DNA of 64,000 bases from Haloarcula pellucida. GTDB lineage: Archaea > Halobacteriota > Halobacteria > Halobacteriales > Haloarculaceae. The DNA lies in contig NZ_BMOU01000001.1 in NCBI RefSeq assembly GCF_014647235.1, forward strand, positions 1,190,437-1,254,436, given 5' to 3'. The notes below the pieces were generated by a model. The model ran no database searches. It was not told where the DNA came from and was given only the letters and a program-made list of their open reading frames with translations. Each line of letters opens with the position of its first letter. Position 1 is the first letter of the stretch. The translations under genes were made by a program, and so were the position numbers. Shown piece by piece: positions 1 to 9,718 of this stretch.

Positions 1-90
1 GAACAGACCGCCAACGATGGCGACCACGAGGACGTAACCGACGTACCGAGCGCCGTAGCGGTAGACGTCGGGTAAGCTAACAGCAGACAT
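1..90 (-). CDS. N-terminus of a membrane protein (cut by window edge)
   Basis: Only the first 30 codons are present, reading leftward from an ATG at 90. They begin MSAVSLPDVYRYGARYVGYV and continue into a hydrophobic stretch (residues about 16-30), which is probably the first membrane segment. It follows isopentenyl phosphate kinase on the same strand with a 49-base gap, so it may be the last member of that operon. The family cannot be told from this fragment. Confidence 0.6.
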   Translation of the reverse strand, partial: MSAVSLPDVYRYGARYVGYVLVVAIVGGLF

Positions 91-139
91 GAATTTACAA
101 TTAGCAACGGCGGTGAAATAGGTTACGACGGTCGTACGT

Positions 140-880
140 TCACCGGTCCGCCTCGATCGTCGTCCCCGGCGCGTCGCCGTCGAGGAAGGCCGACAGCGCA
201 TCGGGGCCGAACACCGAGGCCGGGCTCTCGAGTTCGAGGAGCGCACGAACCTTCGCGGCCATCCCGCCGGAGACGTCCGTGGCGTCGCTGCCGCCGAGCG
301 CCGCCGCGGCGTCCTCGAAGGCCTCGATTCGGTCGATTACGGCACCGTCTTCGTCCAGCACGCCGGGCACCGTCGAGCAGACGCCGACCCGGTCGGCGTC
401 GACGGCTGGCGCGAGTTCGACGACCAGTTCGTCGCCACTGAGGACTGTCGCTCCTTCGCCCGCGTGGGCGACGAGGTCGCCGTGCAACACCGGGACGAAC
501 CCCTCGGAGAGGAGCGTTCGGACCTGCCCGGTCGGGAGCGTGAGCGTGCCGTCTGCGCCCCGGTCCGCCGCCGAGAACGGGTGGACCGGGACGGCGGGGA
601 CCCCACGCTCGGTCAGCGCCGTGACGATCCTGCTGTTCAGCCGCGTCATCGCGCCGTGGATGGCCTGTACGCCGGCCACGTCGTGCGTTCCCTCGGTCGT
701 ACTCACGCCGTACTCGGCGGCGTGGTGGTGGCCGAAGCTCCCGCCGCCGTGGATGACTACGACGTCGTGGTCGCTGGCCGCGACGGCGTCTGCGGCGGCC
801 GCCAGCGCCTCGTCGTCGACAGTCTCCGGCGTCTCCTTCTCGGTGACGACGCTCCCGCCGAGTTTGAGGACGACGGTCAT
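140..880 (-). CDS. ipk: isopentenyl phosphate kinase
   Basis: This 246-residue kinase phosphorylates isopentenyl phosphate to isopentenyl diphosphate, the last step of the archaeal alternative mevalonate route to isoprenoid lipids. It has the amino-acid-kinase fold: KLGGS at 6-10, then HGGGSFGH at 44-51, whose final His matches the catalytic His of archaeal IPKs. The C-terminal DVSGGMAAKV motif, near residue 205, is the usual nucleotide-site signature. The start overlaps the stop of mevalonate kinase by four bases, so the two enzymes of one pathway are translationally coupled. Confidence 0.93.
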   Translation of the reverse strand: MTVVLKLGGSVVTEKETPETVDDEALAAAADAVAASDHDVVVIHGGGSFGHHHAAEYGVSTTEGTHDVAGVQAIHGAMTRLNSRIVTALTERGVPAVPVHPFSAADRGADGTLTLPTGQVRTLLSEGFVPVLHGDLVAHAGEGATVLSGDELVVELAPAVDADRVGVCSTVPGVLDEDGAVIDRIEAFEDAAAALGGSDATDVSGGMAAKVRALLELESPASVFGPDALSAFLDGDAPGTTIEADR

Positions 881-1860
881 TCCTGCCGGACTCCGTCGGT
901 GTCCAGTTCCGCCCGGAAGACCGATTCACACCCGGGCGTGTACTTCAGGGCGGTGAGCGCGTCGTCGGTGTCGTCAAGCGCGACGATACAGCCACCGCCG
1001 CCAGCCCCGGTTAGTTTCGCACCCATCGCCCCCGCATCGCGGGCGGCCCAGACCATCGAGTCCAGCGACCGGGAGGAGACGCCCAGCGCCGACAGGAGGC
1101 CGTGATTGAAGTCCATCAGGTCGCCCAGCGTCTCGTAGTCGCCCGAACCCAGTACTGACTCGCCCTCACGGACGATGTCACCGATGGCGCGGACGGTGTC
1201 CGCGGCGAAGTCGTACTCCTCACGGAGACTCCTGACGCCTGCGACCAGTGCGCCGGTGTCCCCGGCGCCCCCGTCGTAGCCGATGACGAAGGGCAGGTTG
1301 TCGACGCCTTCGACGGTTCGGCAGTCGTCGCCCTCGACGCGGACGGCCCCGCCCTTCGCCGAACAGAACGTATCGGCCCGCGAGGCCTCGCCGTCCTGTA
1401 CGGCCGCCTCCACCTGATAGGCCCGTTCCGCGATGGCCTCGGCCGAGAGTTCGACGCCCAGTTCGCGAGTCGCGGCGTCGATGGCGGCGACGACGACGGC
1501 CGCCGACGACCCGAGTCCCGCCCCCAGCGGGATGTCGCTCTCGATTCGTATCTCGAAGCCGGCGTCGGGTACGTCGGCGGCGTCCCGGACCTGTGCCACC
1601 GCTTCGTTTACGTACCCCATCGCCGCTTCGAGTAAGGGCTCCGACGCGTCGACGTCGGGTCGACCCGCTCCGTCTCCGTCGTACTCGACGGTGAACCCGT
1701 CGAGTTTGAGGTCTTCCGAGTGAATACGAAGTCCTTCGTCTATCTCTCTCGCCGTCACGCGGGCCCGGCGCTCGATGGCGCACGGGACCGCTGGCTCACC
1801 GTAGACGACCGCGTGCTCCCCGAACAGATACACCTTGCCGGGAGCGCTCGACGTGACCAT
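877..1860 (-). CDS. mvk: mevalonate kinase
   Basis: A GHMP kinase of 327 residues that phosphorylates mevalonate to 5-phosphomevalonate. All three family motifs are present: APGKVYLFGEH at 6-16, the ATP-binding loop PLGAGLGSSA at 111-120 and GAKLTGAGGGGC at 280-291. It lies just upstream of isopentenyl phosphate kinase with a four-base overlap. The gene starts 163 bases from the divergent lipoprotein gene, so its promoter should lie in that gap. Confidence 0.95.
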   Translation of the reverse strand: MVTSSAPGKVYLFGEHAVVYGEPAVPCAIERRARVTAREIDEGLRIHSEDLKLDGFTVEYDGDGAGRPDVDASEPLLEAAMGYVNEAVAQVRDAADVPDAGFEIRIESDIPLGAGLGSSAAVVVAAIDAATRELGVELSAEAIAERAYQVEAAVQDGEASRADTFCSAKGGAVRVEGDDCRTVEGVDNLPFVIGYDGGAGDTGALVAGVRSLREEYDFAADTVRAIGDIVREGESVLGSGDYETLGDLMDFNHGLLSALGVSSRSLDSMVWAARDAGAMGAKLTGAGGGGCIVALDDTDDALTALKYTPGCESVFRAELDTDGVRQE

Positions 1861-2023
1861 ACCCGCCCGTGTGACCGGAGGGGGTTAGGCGTTTTCGGAG
1901 CCAGTTTCGGGCTACCGGCCGCCGTCTGTCGCTCGCCGTGGCCGCGATACGTCCCGATGGAACGATACAAGCGGGTTTTGAGCTACCTGAAAGACCTTTG
2001 ACGCGCCGATGGAACGGGCGTGT

Positions 2024-2851
2024 ATGAAACGTCGACGCGTACTGGCCACACTCGGGACTGGCCTCGCCGGTGTCGCCGGGTGTCTCTCTGAATCCCCGTC
2101 GACTCCGGACGAGGCGTCCGAGACACCCACGGACGACGAACGGACCGACCAGCGAACGCCGTCCCAGACGCACACGAAGGTCGCCGTCGAGGACGTCGTC
2201 GTCCGGAAGGCCATCACCTACGACTCGTCGATGGGGTCCGGTGGCGTACTGACCGGCGAGGATAGACAGTACGTCGTTGGCTCGGTTCGAGGGGTCGAAG
2301 ACGTCCACGATTTGGCGTACACGTTCGAGACGGCCGACAGCGCGTGGGACCAAGGCCTTCCCGACACCGTGGGCGCGCGGAACCACGCCGTCGCGGGTCA
2401 CGAGCGCCCGTACGTCGCGTTCACGGTTCCGTCACGGCTGTCTGCGTCGAATCCCCGTATTCGGCGCTCGGACGGGACCGAGTGGCCGGTACCGGCAGAC
2501 GCACGCGACACGCTCGCGGCACCGGCACCGCAGTTCGAACTCGACAGCCTGACCGTTCCAGACAGCGTCTCGCAGGGCGAGCAGTTGTCGGTGTCGCTGA
2601 CGGCGACGAACGTCTCCGAGACGGACGGCCGCTTCCTCGCGGCGGTGTACTGGCCCACGAAGGGAATCGCCGACGACGACGAGTCCCACGTCGTCGACCG
2701 GTCCGTCGCCGCGGGCGAACGGGTGTCGGCGACCCTCGACGTCGACACGGCCTACACGGCCATGGAGGACGGCCCGGTCACGCTGTCGGTCACCGGTCAC
2801 GTCGCGGCCGAACGCGAGGTACAGGTTCGCGACGCTTCGACGCCGACCTAA
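2024..2851 (+). CDS. Tat-type lipoprotein, function unknown
   Basis: A 275-residue exported protein. It starts MKRRRVLATLGTG with a lipobox (AGVAGC) placing the lipidated cysteine at about residue 20, typical of haloarchaeal Tat lipoproteins. An in-frame ATG five codons upstream is possible, but the shorter start puts the arginines at the N-terminus. A Thr/Glu/Asp-rich linker follows. The C-terminal 120 residues (DSLTVPDSVSQGEQLSVSL onward) look like a CARDB/Ig-like beta domain. Its 3' end overlaps the end of the convergent P450 gene by four bases. No specific role can be assigned. Confidence 0.8.
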   Translation: MKRRRVLATLGTGLAGVAGCLSESPSTPDEASETPTDDERTDQRTPSQTHTKVAVEDVVVRKAITYDSSMGSGGVLTGEDRQYVVGSVRGVEDVHDLAYTFETADSAWDQGLPDTVGARNHAVAGHERPYVAFTVPSRLSASNPRIRRSDGTEWPVPADARDTLAAPAPQFELDSLTVPDSVSQGEQLSVSLTATNVSETDGRFLAAVYWPTKGIADDDESHVVDRSVAAGERVSATLDVDTAYTAMEDGPVTLSVTGHVAAEREVQVRDASTPT

Positions 2852-4188
2852 TCTCGCGTCTGTACTCGCATCGACATCTCCTGACGCGGGTGGGCGGTCA
2901 GCGACGGCATGAGTTCGAGCGGCGTCTCGCCCGTGAAGTCGAGGCGGTACTGCTTGGCCGTCGTGGCGACGATGAGTTGGGCCTCCAGCATCGCGAGGTG
3001 CTTGCCGATGCAGTGGCGCGGACCACCGCCGAACGGGAAGTACGCGAACCGGGGTCGTTCGGTCGCCCGTTCGGGCTTCCAGCGTTCCGGGTCGAACGTC
3101 CCCGGGTCGTCGTAGAACCGGGCGGAGCGGTGGACACCCCACTGCGGGAGCATCAGCGTCGTCCCCGCCTCGACGGGGTACGCCGACAGTTCGACGTCCT
3201 CGGTCGGTTCCCGGAAGATGGTGTACACCGGCGGGTACAGGCGCATCGCCTCCTGAACGACCCACTCCAGATAGTCGAGTTCGCGGACGTGGTCCATCTC
3301 CGGCCGCTCGTCGCCGACCACCTCGTCCAGTTCCTCGTGGACTTTGCGTTCGGCCTCGGGGTTCTCCGAGAGCAGGAACCACACGTAGGTGAGCGTCAGC
3401 GCCGTCGTGTCGTGGCCCGCAAGCAGCATCGTCATCATCTCGTCGCGCAACTGCTCGGGCGACTGCTCGCCGTCGTCGCGGGCACGGAGGAGGACCGACA
3501 GGAAGTCCATCGGGCCGTCCTCGTCCGTCCCCACCGAACCCTCGCGGACCTCGATGATGTCGTCCAACACCGCATCGAGCGTCTCGACGGCGCTGTCGAA
3601 CGCCGCGTCGTCCGGCATCGGCAGCCACTCCGGTGCGGCAAAGCGGAGCGGGTCGGGTTCGAAGCGCTGTCCCAGCGGTATCAGTTGCTCCTCGATGGTC
3701 TGCACTCGCTGTTCGGACAGTTCGACCCCCATCATCAAATCGAGGATGACGTCGAGCGTCGTCCGCGTCATCGCCTGTTCGACGTCGACGACGTCCCCCT
3801 CCTGCCAGTCTGCGATGCGGTCCTGTGCGTGACCGGTGATGCGGTCGGCCATCCCCGAGAGCCGTGCCATCGAGAACGCGGGGTTGGCCAGTCGCCGCTG
3901 TCGCTCCCACGTCTCGCCCTCGCTCAACAGGAGGCCCTCGCCCAGCAAGTCACCGAGCGCGTCCCCCTGAAAGTCGGGCTTGCGGAACCGGTCGCTCTCC
4001 GAGACCAGCACTCGTTCGATGGCCGCCGGGTCACACAGCATGACGGTGTCCATCGGCCCCATGTCGAAGCGAGCGACGTCACCGTAGGCGCTCTCCAGCG
4101 TCGAGATGAACCGGAACGGGTCGTCGGCGTACGTCCTGCTACTGCCGAACAGCGGTTCGCCTTTCGGTCCGGGCGGCGTCTCTGCCAT
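2848..4188 (-). CDS. cytochrome P450
   Basis: A soluble 446-residue haem monooxygenase; its substrate is unknown. The I-helix oxygen-binding motif AGHDTT is at 257-262, the K-helix ExxR is E313-R316, FDPERW is at 365-370, and the haem-ligand loop FGGGPRHCIG is at 386-395 with C393 as the thiolate ligand. No N-terminal membrane anchor is seen. It sits between the uS2 end of the ribosomal operon and mevalonate kinase, but no redox partner is encoded next to it. Confidence 0.95.
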   Translation of the reverse strand: MAETPPGPKGEPLFGSSRTYADDPFRFISTLESAYGDVARFDMGPMDTVMLCDPAAIERVLVSESDRFRKPDFQGDALGDLLGEGLLLSEGETWERQRRLANPAFSMARLSGMADRITGHAQDRIADWQEGDVVDVEQAMTRTTLDVILDLMMGVELSEQRVQTIEEQLIPLGQRFEPDPLRFAAPEWLPMPDDAAFDSAVETLDAVLDDIIEVREGSVGTDEDGPMDFLSVLLRARDDGEQSPEQLRDEMMTMLLAGHDTTALTLTYVWFLLSENPEAERKVHEELDEVVGDERPEMDHVRELDYLEWVVQEAMRLYPPVYTIFREPTEDVELSAYPVEAGTTLMLPQWGVHRSARFYDDPGTFDPERWKPERATERPRFAYFPFGGGPRHCIGKHLAMLEAQLIVATTAKQYRLDFTGETPLELMPSLTAHPRQEMSMRVQTRD

Positions 4189-4256
4189 CGATCGAAGTTA
4201 GGACTGGACACGTTTGAATCGCATGCCAAATCGCCCGGTTACGGGCCGAAGGCGGG

Positions 4257-4637
4257 TCAGAGCCAGCGGCCGGGGTCTAGCTGCCACTCCGTATGTCGCG
4301 CCGCCCAGACGCCGCCAAGGCCACCGAGTGCGCTCAGTCCGACCGTGTACGCGAGAAAGAACGCGAACACGAGCGCGAGAAAGAGTTCGTACGCCGGCGA
4401 GGACGGGTGGATACCGAATCCGATCGCCCCGGCGATGGACAGCGCCGGGACGAACAGCACCAGCAACGGCACCATCGCGCCGACGCCCGCAAGCAGCCCC
4501 AGCCACAGCCCACTCGCGTAATCGCTGCCGTGTCTGTTGGCGGCGACAGCCCCACCGATGACCGACGAGAACGGGACGAACGAGAGTGCGACTGTCACCA
4601 ACGCACCCCAGCCGGCGTCGACGAGCGTCTCACGCAT
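4257..4637 (-). CDS. DUF5518-type membrane protein (copy 2)
   Basis: A small protein of about 126 residues, starting MRETLVDAGWGALVTV, with four hydrophobic segments. A small-residue turn (FVPFSSVIGGAVAA) near the N-terminus and a terminal VGLSALGGLGGVWA segment match the neighbouring gene, so the two look like tandem paralogs. The upstream in-frame ATG at 4682 was rejected because the extra 15 residues are hydrophilic and absent from the paralog. The family name comes from recalled haloarchaeal DUF5518 proteins; the function is unknown. Confidence 0.7.
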   Translation of the reverse strand: MRETLVDAGWGALVTVALSFVPFSSVIGGAVAANRHGSDYASGLWLGLLAGVGAMVPLLVLFVPALSIAGAIGFGIHPSSPAYELFLALVFAFFLAYTVGLSALGGLGGVWAARHTEWQLDPGRWL

Positions 4638-4691
4638 CTCGTCTGTGTCTGTCGACAGCCGGTGTAATATAGCTGGCCACACCGTCGCCGG

Positions 4692-5066
4692 TCAGTTTCC
4701 GAGGTCGGTGTCGTACTTCACGTAGTTGCCCAACCACCCGCCGAGCGCGCTCAGACCGACGACGTAGACGGCGGCGAACACCGCCGCGCCGACGAGGAAG
4801 ACGACACCGACCGCCCCCAGATGCATCGGCATCCCGCCGAGCAGGAATCCGAGGAAGACCAGTCCCACGAAGGCGAACACGACCAGCGTGAACACGAGGC
4901 CGATGGCCCCGGAGATCGCGCCGACTCGGAGACCGTCGTCTCGGTCACCACCTTCCAGATAGCCGGCGAGTGCGCCGCCGAACACCGGTGCGAAGGGGAA
5001 ACCACTCAGGATAGCTGTCGCGACAGCCCCGATAACCGCGTTGAGGAGGGTATCTTGTTCTGCCAT
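4692..5066 (-). CDS. DUF5518-type membrane protein (copy 1)
   Basis: About 124 residues starting MAEQDTLLNAVIGAVATA, with four predicted membrane spans. FPFAPVFGGALAGYLEGGD near the N-terminus and VVGLSALGGWLGNYV at the end parallel the next gene, suggesting a tandem duplication. The reading frame extends 21 codons upstream to 5129, but that part lacks family character. The two copies are 54 bases apart. No function is known. Confidence 0.72.
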   Translation of the reverse strand: MAEQDTLLNAVIGAVATAILSGFPFAPVFGGALAGYLEGGDRDDGLRVGAISGAIGLVFTLVVFAFVGLVFLGFLLGGMPMHLGAVGVVFLVGAAVFAAVYVVGLSALGGWLGNYVKYDTDLGN

Positions 5067-5173
5067 CGACGACCGGTACTCGGGGGGCTGTCCTATGTCT
5101 TGTGCCGTAGCGACGCCTATCGTCGCCACTGTCGCGCCGTGTAGAGAGAAAGTGAAGGTATCGAACGCCTGCG

Positions 5174-5959
5174 TTAGAGTTCGGACTCGAAGTCCTCGAG
5201 ACCGTAGGACGGTTCGGCACCGCGGCGGTCGAGCGTCTCGTTGGCCAGCAGCCAGTAGACGACCGACAGCGCCTTTCGCCCCTTGTTGTTCGTCGGGACG
5301 ACCAGGTCGACGTTCGACGTGGTGTTGTTGGAGTCACACATCGCGATGACCGGGATGCCGACCGTGATGGCCTCCTTGACGGCCTGTGAGTCACCGATCG
5401 GGTCGGTGACGACCACGACGTCCGGTTCGATGTAGCCGTCGTAGTCCGGGTTCGTCAGCGTGCCGGGGATGAACCGGCCCGTGCGAGCGCGGGCGCCGAC
5501 GGCGTCGGCGAACTTCTCGGCCGGGAACCGACCGTACTGGCGCGAGGACGCCACGAGAATCTGCTCGGGGTCGTAGTTGGCCAGGAAGTCCGCGGCGGTG
5601 CGGATGCGGCTGTCCGTCATCGAGACGTCCAGCACGTAGAGCCCGTCGTCACGGACGCGGTGGATGAACCGCTCCATGTCCTGGGTCTTCTGCTGGGTCC
5701 CGATGTGGACACCGGCGCCGAGGTAGTCCTCGACGGGGATGAGGAGGTCGGCCTCGGACTGCTCGTCGGGCATGACGTCCTCGTCGAGCTGAGGTCCGGC
5801 GTCTTCCTCGTCCTCGGTTGTCTCTGCCTCGGCCTCCTCGGCGTCGGCGGGCTGTTCGGCTGCCGTCTCGGCCTCTGCGTCGACCGCTTCGTCGTCCTCC
5901 TCGGACGGGTCGAAGTCGGACTCGGACGCGTCGAGACCCTCTTTTTCGTTGCCGCTCAT
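5174..5959 (-). CDS. rps2: 30S ribosomal protein uS2
   Basis: The 261-residue archaeal uS2. The core runs from [20 protein letters not shown] through [20 protein letters not shown] to [18 protein letters not shown]. It is preceded by about 65 strongly acidic residues, an extension common in halophiles but longer than the usual tail. It overlaps the enolase stop by four bases and closes the operon on this strand. Confidence 0.97.
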   Translation of the reverse strand: MSGNEKEGLDASESDFDPSEEDDEAVDAEAETAAEQPADAEEAEAETTEDEEDAGPQLDEDVMPDEQSEADLLIPVEDYLGAGVHIGTQQKTQDMERFIHRVRDDGLYVLDVSMTDSRIRTAADFLANYDPEQILVASSRQYGRFPAEKFADAVGARARTGRFIPGTLTNPDYDGYIEPDVVVVTDPIGDSQAVKEAITVGIPVIAMCDSNNTTSNVDLVVPTNNKGRKALSVVYWLLANETLDRRGAEPSYGLEDFESEL

Positions 5960-7161
5960 ACTGCGTTGTCCTCGATACGGATGAGTTCGTTCAGCTTGGC
6001 TGTGCGCTCGCCACCGACCGCGCCCGTCTTGATGAACGGCGCGCTGGTCGCCACGGCGAGGTGTGCAATCGTGGTGTCCTCGGTCTCGCCGCTCCGGTGG
6101 GAGACGACGGATTCGTAGCCGTTTCGGGTCGCGAGTTCGATGGCGTCCACCGCGTCCGTGAGCGTCCCGATCTGGTTGGGCTTGATGAGGATGGAGTTGC
6201 CCGCACCGGCGCTGATACCGGCCTCCAGTCGCTCGACGTTCGTGACGAACAGGTCGTCACCGCAGACGAGCGTCTGATCGCCGACGCGGTCGGTCAGGTC
6301 GGCGAAGGCCTCGTAGTCGTTCTCGTCGAGTGGGTCCTCGACGTAGACGAGGTCGTACGCCTCGACTTTCTCGGCGATGTAGTCGATCTGTTCGTCGGTC
6401 GACTTCACGCCGTCGTCGTAGACGTAGCCGCCCTCGTCCTCGTCGTACAGTTCGGCACCAGCGACGTCGAGGCCGAACGCGATAGCGAAGCCGAAGTCGT
6501 CGGCCACCGTCTCGACGGCCTCGTCCATGATCTCGAACGCTTCGTCGTCCGAGATCGAGGGTGCCCAGGCGCCCTCGTCGCCCTTACCCGCTGGCAGGTC
6601 GCGGTCGGCCAGGATGTCGTGGACCTCCTGATGGACCGCGGCGTTGGCGAAGACGGCCTCCTCGACGCTCGGCGCGCCGACGGGGGCCGCGAGGAATTCC
6701 TGAATGTTGGTGGCGTCCGCGGCATGTTCGCCGCCGCCGATGATGTTACCCAGCGGCGTCGGGTACTCGTTGCCACGGAAGGTGCCGCCGAGGTGCTGGA
6801 ACAGCGGTGCGCCCAGCACGTCGGCACCGGCCTTCGCGGCCGCCATCGAGATGGCGACGGCGGAGTTGGCACCGATACCGGAGAAGTCGTCCGTGCCGTC
6901 GGCGGCGTGGAGCGCCGCGTCGACGTCACGTTGGTTCCCGGCGTGGACTTCACCGATGAGGCGCGGAAGCGCGTCGTCGCGAGCGTTCGCGATTGCTTCC
7001 TGAGCCGGCAGTTCGATCGCCTCGTACTCGCCGGTGCTTGCGCCGCTCGGTGCCTTGCCGCGACCGAAGCCCCCACTCTCCGTGAGGACGTCGGCTTCCA
7101 CGGTCGCGTTTCCACGCGAGTCGAGGACGCGGCGGAGTCGTACGTCGGTAATTAGCGTCAT
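5956..7161 (-). CDS. eno: enolase (2-phosphoglycerate dehydratase)
   Basis: This 401-residue enzyme interconverts 2-phosphoglycerate and phosphoenolpyruvate. The substrate loop [13 protein letters not shown] is near the N-terminus. [17 protein letters not shown] carries the catalytic lysine, followed by [18 protein letters not shown] and [21 protein letters not shown] glycolytic gene inside the ribosomal and polymerase operon is the usual haloarchaeal arrangement. Four-base overlaps on both sides (rpoK, rps2) imply coupled translation. Confidence 0.97.
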   Translation of the reverse strand: MTLITDVRLRRVLDSRGNATVEADVLTESGGFGRGKAPSGASTGEYEAIELPAQEAIANARDDALPRLIGEVHAGNQRDVDAALHAADGTDDFSGIGANSAVAISMAAAKAGADVLGAPLFQHLGGTFRGNEYPTPLGNIIGGGEHAADATNIQEFLAAPVGAPSVEEAVFANAAVHQEVHDILADRDLPAGKGDEGAWAPSISDDEAFEIMDEAVETVADDFGFAIAFGLDVAGAELYDEDEGGYVYDDGVKSTDEQIDYIAEKVEAYDLVYVEDPLDENDYEAFADLTDRVGDQTLVCGDDLFVTNVERLEAGISAGAGNSILIKPNQIGTLTDAVDAIELATRNGYESVVSHRSGETEDTTIAHLAVATSAPFIKTGAVGGERTAKLNELIRIEDNAV

Positions 7162-7337
7162 TTGTGGTCACCTCGCTTGACTGTGAACGGCAACACGCCA
7201 GCGTCGTACTCCTCGGCCGCGATGAGGATGGGCTGGGTGTGCTCCGTCTCGATGAGCACGGGTGCGCCGTGGGCCAACTGCAGCGCTCGCGCGCCGAGTT
7301 TGCGGGCCTTCTCGTATCGGCTCTCCTGTGCGTTCAT
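7158..7337 (-). CDS. rpoK: DNA-directed RNA polymerase subunit K (Rpo6)
   Basis: A 59-residue protein that starts [19 protein letters not shown] and continues to [20 protein letters not shown] and LPFTVKRGD, the conserved Rpo6/Rpb6 core. It helps assemble the polymerase at the base of the clamp. Its ATG overlaps the rpoN stop and its stop overlaps the enolase start, each by four bases. Position and length are both typical. Confidence 0.95.
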   Translation of the reverse strand: MNAQESRYEKARKLGARALQLAHGAPVLIETEHTQPILIAAEEYDAGVLPFTVKRGDHK

Positions 7338-7534
7338 TGGTAGGGCGCGACGATGTCGACGAGGTCTTTGTGCGAGACGAGCATTCGGCGACAGCAGTGC
7401 CGCTCGACGCCGAGTTCGTCGAGGACCATTTCGGGGTCCTCTGGCTCTTCGGCTTCGCGGGTGCGGGCCTTGAACTCCTCCCAGTGCTCGCCGACGACGT
7501 TACCACAGGTGAAACACCGGACCGGTACCATCAT
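7334..7534 (-). CDS. rpoN: DNA-directed RNA polymerase subunit N (Rpo10)
   Basis: A 66-residue zinc-binding subunit. The ligands are CFTCG near residues 7-10 and the CC pair in [16 protein letters not shown]. It matches Rpo10/Rpb10 in full length. It lies 12 bases after the uS9 stop and overlaps rpoK by four bases. Confidence 0.96.
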   Translation of the reverse strand: MMVPVRCFTCGNVVGEHWEEFKARTREAEEPEDPEMVLDELGVERHCCRRMLVSHKDLVDIVAPYQ

Positions 7535-7546
7535 ATCTGAATCACC

Positions 7547-7945
7547 TCAGCGGTAGGACTTCTGGTAGCGGGCCCGAGCGCCGGGGCCGCCCCACTTCTT
7601 GGGTTCGGACTGGCGAACGTCGTTGACCAGCAGCGAGCGGTCGAACTCCATGAACGCGTCACGGAGTTCCGCGTCGTTCGTGAAGTCGACGAGTCCGCGA
7701 GCGATGGCGGTTCGGGCGGCGTCTGCCTGCCCCATGACACCGCCACCTTCGACGGACACGTCGACGTCGACGTCGTCACGGAGGTCGTCCTCCGCGATGC
7801 GGAACGGCTCCAGCATCTTCAGCTGTGCCAGTTCCGGGTCGACCAGTTCGACGGGCTGGGAGTCGATACGCACGCGTCCCTCGCCCTCGCGAATCGTCGC
7901 GCGGGCGACGGCAGTCTTCTTCTTGCCAGACGTGTTCGTTACCAT
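7547..7945 (-). CDS. rps9: 30S ribosomal protein uS9
   Basis: A 132-residue uS9 starting [20 protein letters not shown] and ending in the family's basic tail [17 protein letters not shown], which reaches the decoding centre. [19 protein letters not shown] is the core motif. Seven bases overlap the end of uL13. Confidence 0.97.
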   Translation of the reverse strand: MVTNTSGKKKTAVARATIREGEGRVRIDSQPVELVDPELAQLKMLEPFRIAEDDLRDDVDVDVSVEGGGVMGQADAARTAIARGLVDFTNDAELRDAFMEFDRSLLVNDVRQSEPKKWGGPGARARYQKSYR

Positions 7946-8376
7946 GTCTTGTTCGCTCCGAGTGCCTCGCTCACGTCGCCGAGCGAGACGAACTTGATGT
8001 TCGACAGTCGGTCCAGCGAGGTCCCTTCGAGGACGTCGCCGTCCTCGTCGTGTGGGTTCCCGACGTACACGCGGACGTTCTCGAATGCCTCGCGGCCGCG
8101 CTGCTTCTTGTGGGGCAGCATACCGCGAATGGCGCGCTTGAAGATACCGTCCGGGCGCTTGGGGTAGAAGTACGCGTTGTCGTCACCGATGTCGATGCGC
8201 TTCTTGTACTTCTCTACGATCTGCTCTTCGCGGCCGGTGATGACTGCGCGTTCGGCGTTGACGACGGCGACGGTCTGTCCGTCGAGGGCCTCCTCGGCCA
8301 CCGCGGACGCGACACGGCCCATGATACAGTCACGGGCGTCGACGACGACGTCGGCGTCGAATTCGGCGAGGCTCAT
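7939..8376 (-). CDS. rpl13: 50S ribosomal protein uL13
   Basis: A 145-residue uL13 with the motifs [30 protein letters not shown] and [21 protein letters not shown]. It overlaps eL18 by four bases upstream and uS9 downstream, in the standard haloarchaeal order. Confidence 0.97.
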   Translation of the reverse strand: MSLAEFDADVVVDARDCIMGRVASAVAEEALDGQTVAVVNAERAVITGREEQIVEKYKKRIDIGDDNAYFYPKRPDGIFKRAIRGMLPHKKQRGREAFENVRVYVGNPHDEDGDVLEGTSLDRLSNIKFVSLGDVSEALGANKTW

Positions 8377-8723
8377 CGGATCACCCGCACGTGGGAGCCT
8401 TCGGGGTTGTTTTCAATTGCCTGTTCGAGCGATATAGCCTCTCCGACCTGTTCGATCTTCTTCTCGGCGGTTCCGGAGAAGTCGACTGCGGCGACGGTGA
8501 TGTCCTTCTGCAGGACACCGGAGCCGAGTACCTTGCCCGGCACAACGACGGTCTCGTCTTCCTGTGCGTACCGTTCGATACGGCCCAGGTTGACTTCCGC
8601 GTGTGTGCGCCGTGGCTTCTCGAGGCGCTCGGCGACGTCGCCCCAGACGTTGCCACCCGCAGAGCGGGCGGCCGACTTCAGGTCGGCGATGAGACTACTG
8701 AGTCTCGGGTTCGTCTTGCTCAT
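8373..8723 (-). CDS. rpl18e: 50S ribosomal protein eL18
   Basis: A 116-residue eL18 (L18e) starting [20 protein letters not shown], with [20 protein letters not shown] in the middle and a final GSHVRVIR. It is the first protein gene after tRNA-Leu; a purine-rich AGGAGG-like stretch precedes the start. Confidence 0.96.
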   Translation of the reverse strand: MSKTNPRLSSLIADLKSAARSAGGNVWGDVAERLEKPRRTHAEVNLGRIERYAQEDETVVVPGKVLGSGVLQKDITVAAVDFSGTAEKKIEQVGEAISLEQAIENNPEGSHVRVIR

Positions 8724-8748
8724 AGAGTTCCTCCTTTGTAGGAAAAGT

Positions 8749-8832
8749 GCAGGGAGCAGGATTTGAACCTGCGGACCCCTACGGGACAGCGCCCTGAACG
8801 CTGCGCCGTTGGCCAGACTTGGCTATCCCTGC
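8749..8832 (-). tRNA. tRNA-Leu (anticodon CAG)
   Basis: An 84-nt class II tRNA. The acceptor halves GCAGGGA and TCCCTGC pair. The anticodon stem CAGCG/CGCTG encloses the loop TTCAGGG, giving anticodon CAG. There is a long variable arm and a T loop GTTCAAATC. No intron is seen and CCA is not encoded. It sits between rpoD and rpl18e on the same strand, as in other haloarchaea. Confidence 0.95.
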
Positions 8833-8935
8833 TTGCATTCATGCGTTTTGCGTGCCCCGTAAAAACCCCTTCGGTCCTCGCGCTCGGGGGGCGGGCGGTC
8901 ATCGGCGTCGAAAGGGTGTTTCGGGGCATGTGGCG

Positions 8936-9715
8936 TTACAGTTGGACTGCGTCTTTCAGTTCGGTCGCGCGGTCACGCAGCGTCTCGACCGCGCGCAGGA
9001 CCAGTTCGTCGGTGGTGAACGAGCCGTCGGTCTCGACGTGGAACACGAAGGCGTTCTCGACGTCGGTGACCTCGACCTCCTTGCCCGGATAGCGCTGGGA
9101 GAGGTCGTTGCCGAAGTCGTCGGTCGGCACGAGGTCGCCGTCCGTCGCGTCGACGGCGGCGTGTTCGGCCGCACCCTCCTCGATGACGCCGCGGAGGATG
9201 TTGGGCTCGTCGTCCTCGAACTCGCTCTTCTCGCCGACGACTTCGACACGCTGGAGGTGTCGGTAGCCGACGGCCACGCCGCCCTGATGTTTGGCGTGTT
9301 CTTTCCCCGTATCGAGGACGGCGTCGGCCTCGACTTCGAGGCGCTGGCCGTCCTTGAGGTCGATGATGGGGACGTTGTCGTCGGCCGGTTTCACCAGCCC
9401 GTCACTGGAGACGAGGTCGCTGGAGTAGGCCGTCGCCGGCCCGTCCACGGAGAGCGACAGCGTCACCTCGTCACCGATCTCGAAGTCGTCGAGGTCGGTG
9501 GTGAGCGGGACCAGCCCCAGTCGGAGGCCGATCTGCTCGTTGAACATCACGCTGGTGTTCTCGATGACGCGGACCGTATCGATACTGAACGTGGGCACGT
9601 CGGCGATCATCGCCCGGCGGATGCCGTTGGCGAACGCCGGCGTGATGCCCCGAATCAGTACGAGCGACTCCCGCTCGCCGCGTTCGACGAACTCAACCTC
9701 GTAGTCCTGTGTCAT
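8936..9715 (-). CDS. rpoD: DNA-directed RNA polymerase subunit D (Rpo3)
   Basis: A 259-residue Rpo3/Rpb3-type subunit that nucleates polymerase assembly. The dimerisation domain is interrupted by an insert domain, beginning with [20 protein letters not shown] and resuming at [20 protein letters not shown]. The iron-sulfur cysteines of some archaeal D subunits are absent, as is usual in halophiles. It lies three bases after rps11. Confidence 0.96.
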   Translation of the reverse strand: MTQDYEVEFVERGERESLVLIRGITPAFANGIRRAMIADVPTFSIDTVRVIENTSVMFNEQIGLRLGLVPLTTDLDDFEIGDEVTLSLSVDGPATAYSSDLVSSDGLVKPADDNVPIIDLKDGQRLEVEADAVLDTGKEHAKHQGGVAVGYRHLQRVEVVGEKSEFEDDEPNILRGVIEEGAAEHAAVDATDGDLVPTDDFGNDLSQRYPGKEVEVTDVENAFVFHVETDGSFTTDELVLRAVETLRDRATELKDAVQL

Positions 9716-9718
9716 GGG

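Noticed and set aside
2344..4521. A 725-residue open frame on the plus strand across the lipoprotein and P450 genes
   Set aside because: It is rich in Arg, Gly and His, mirrors the real genes in other frames, and has no domain.
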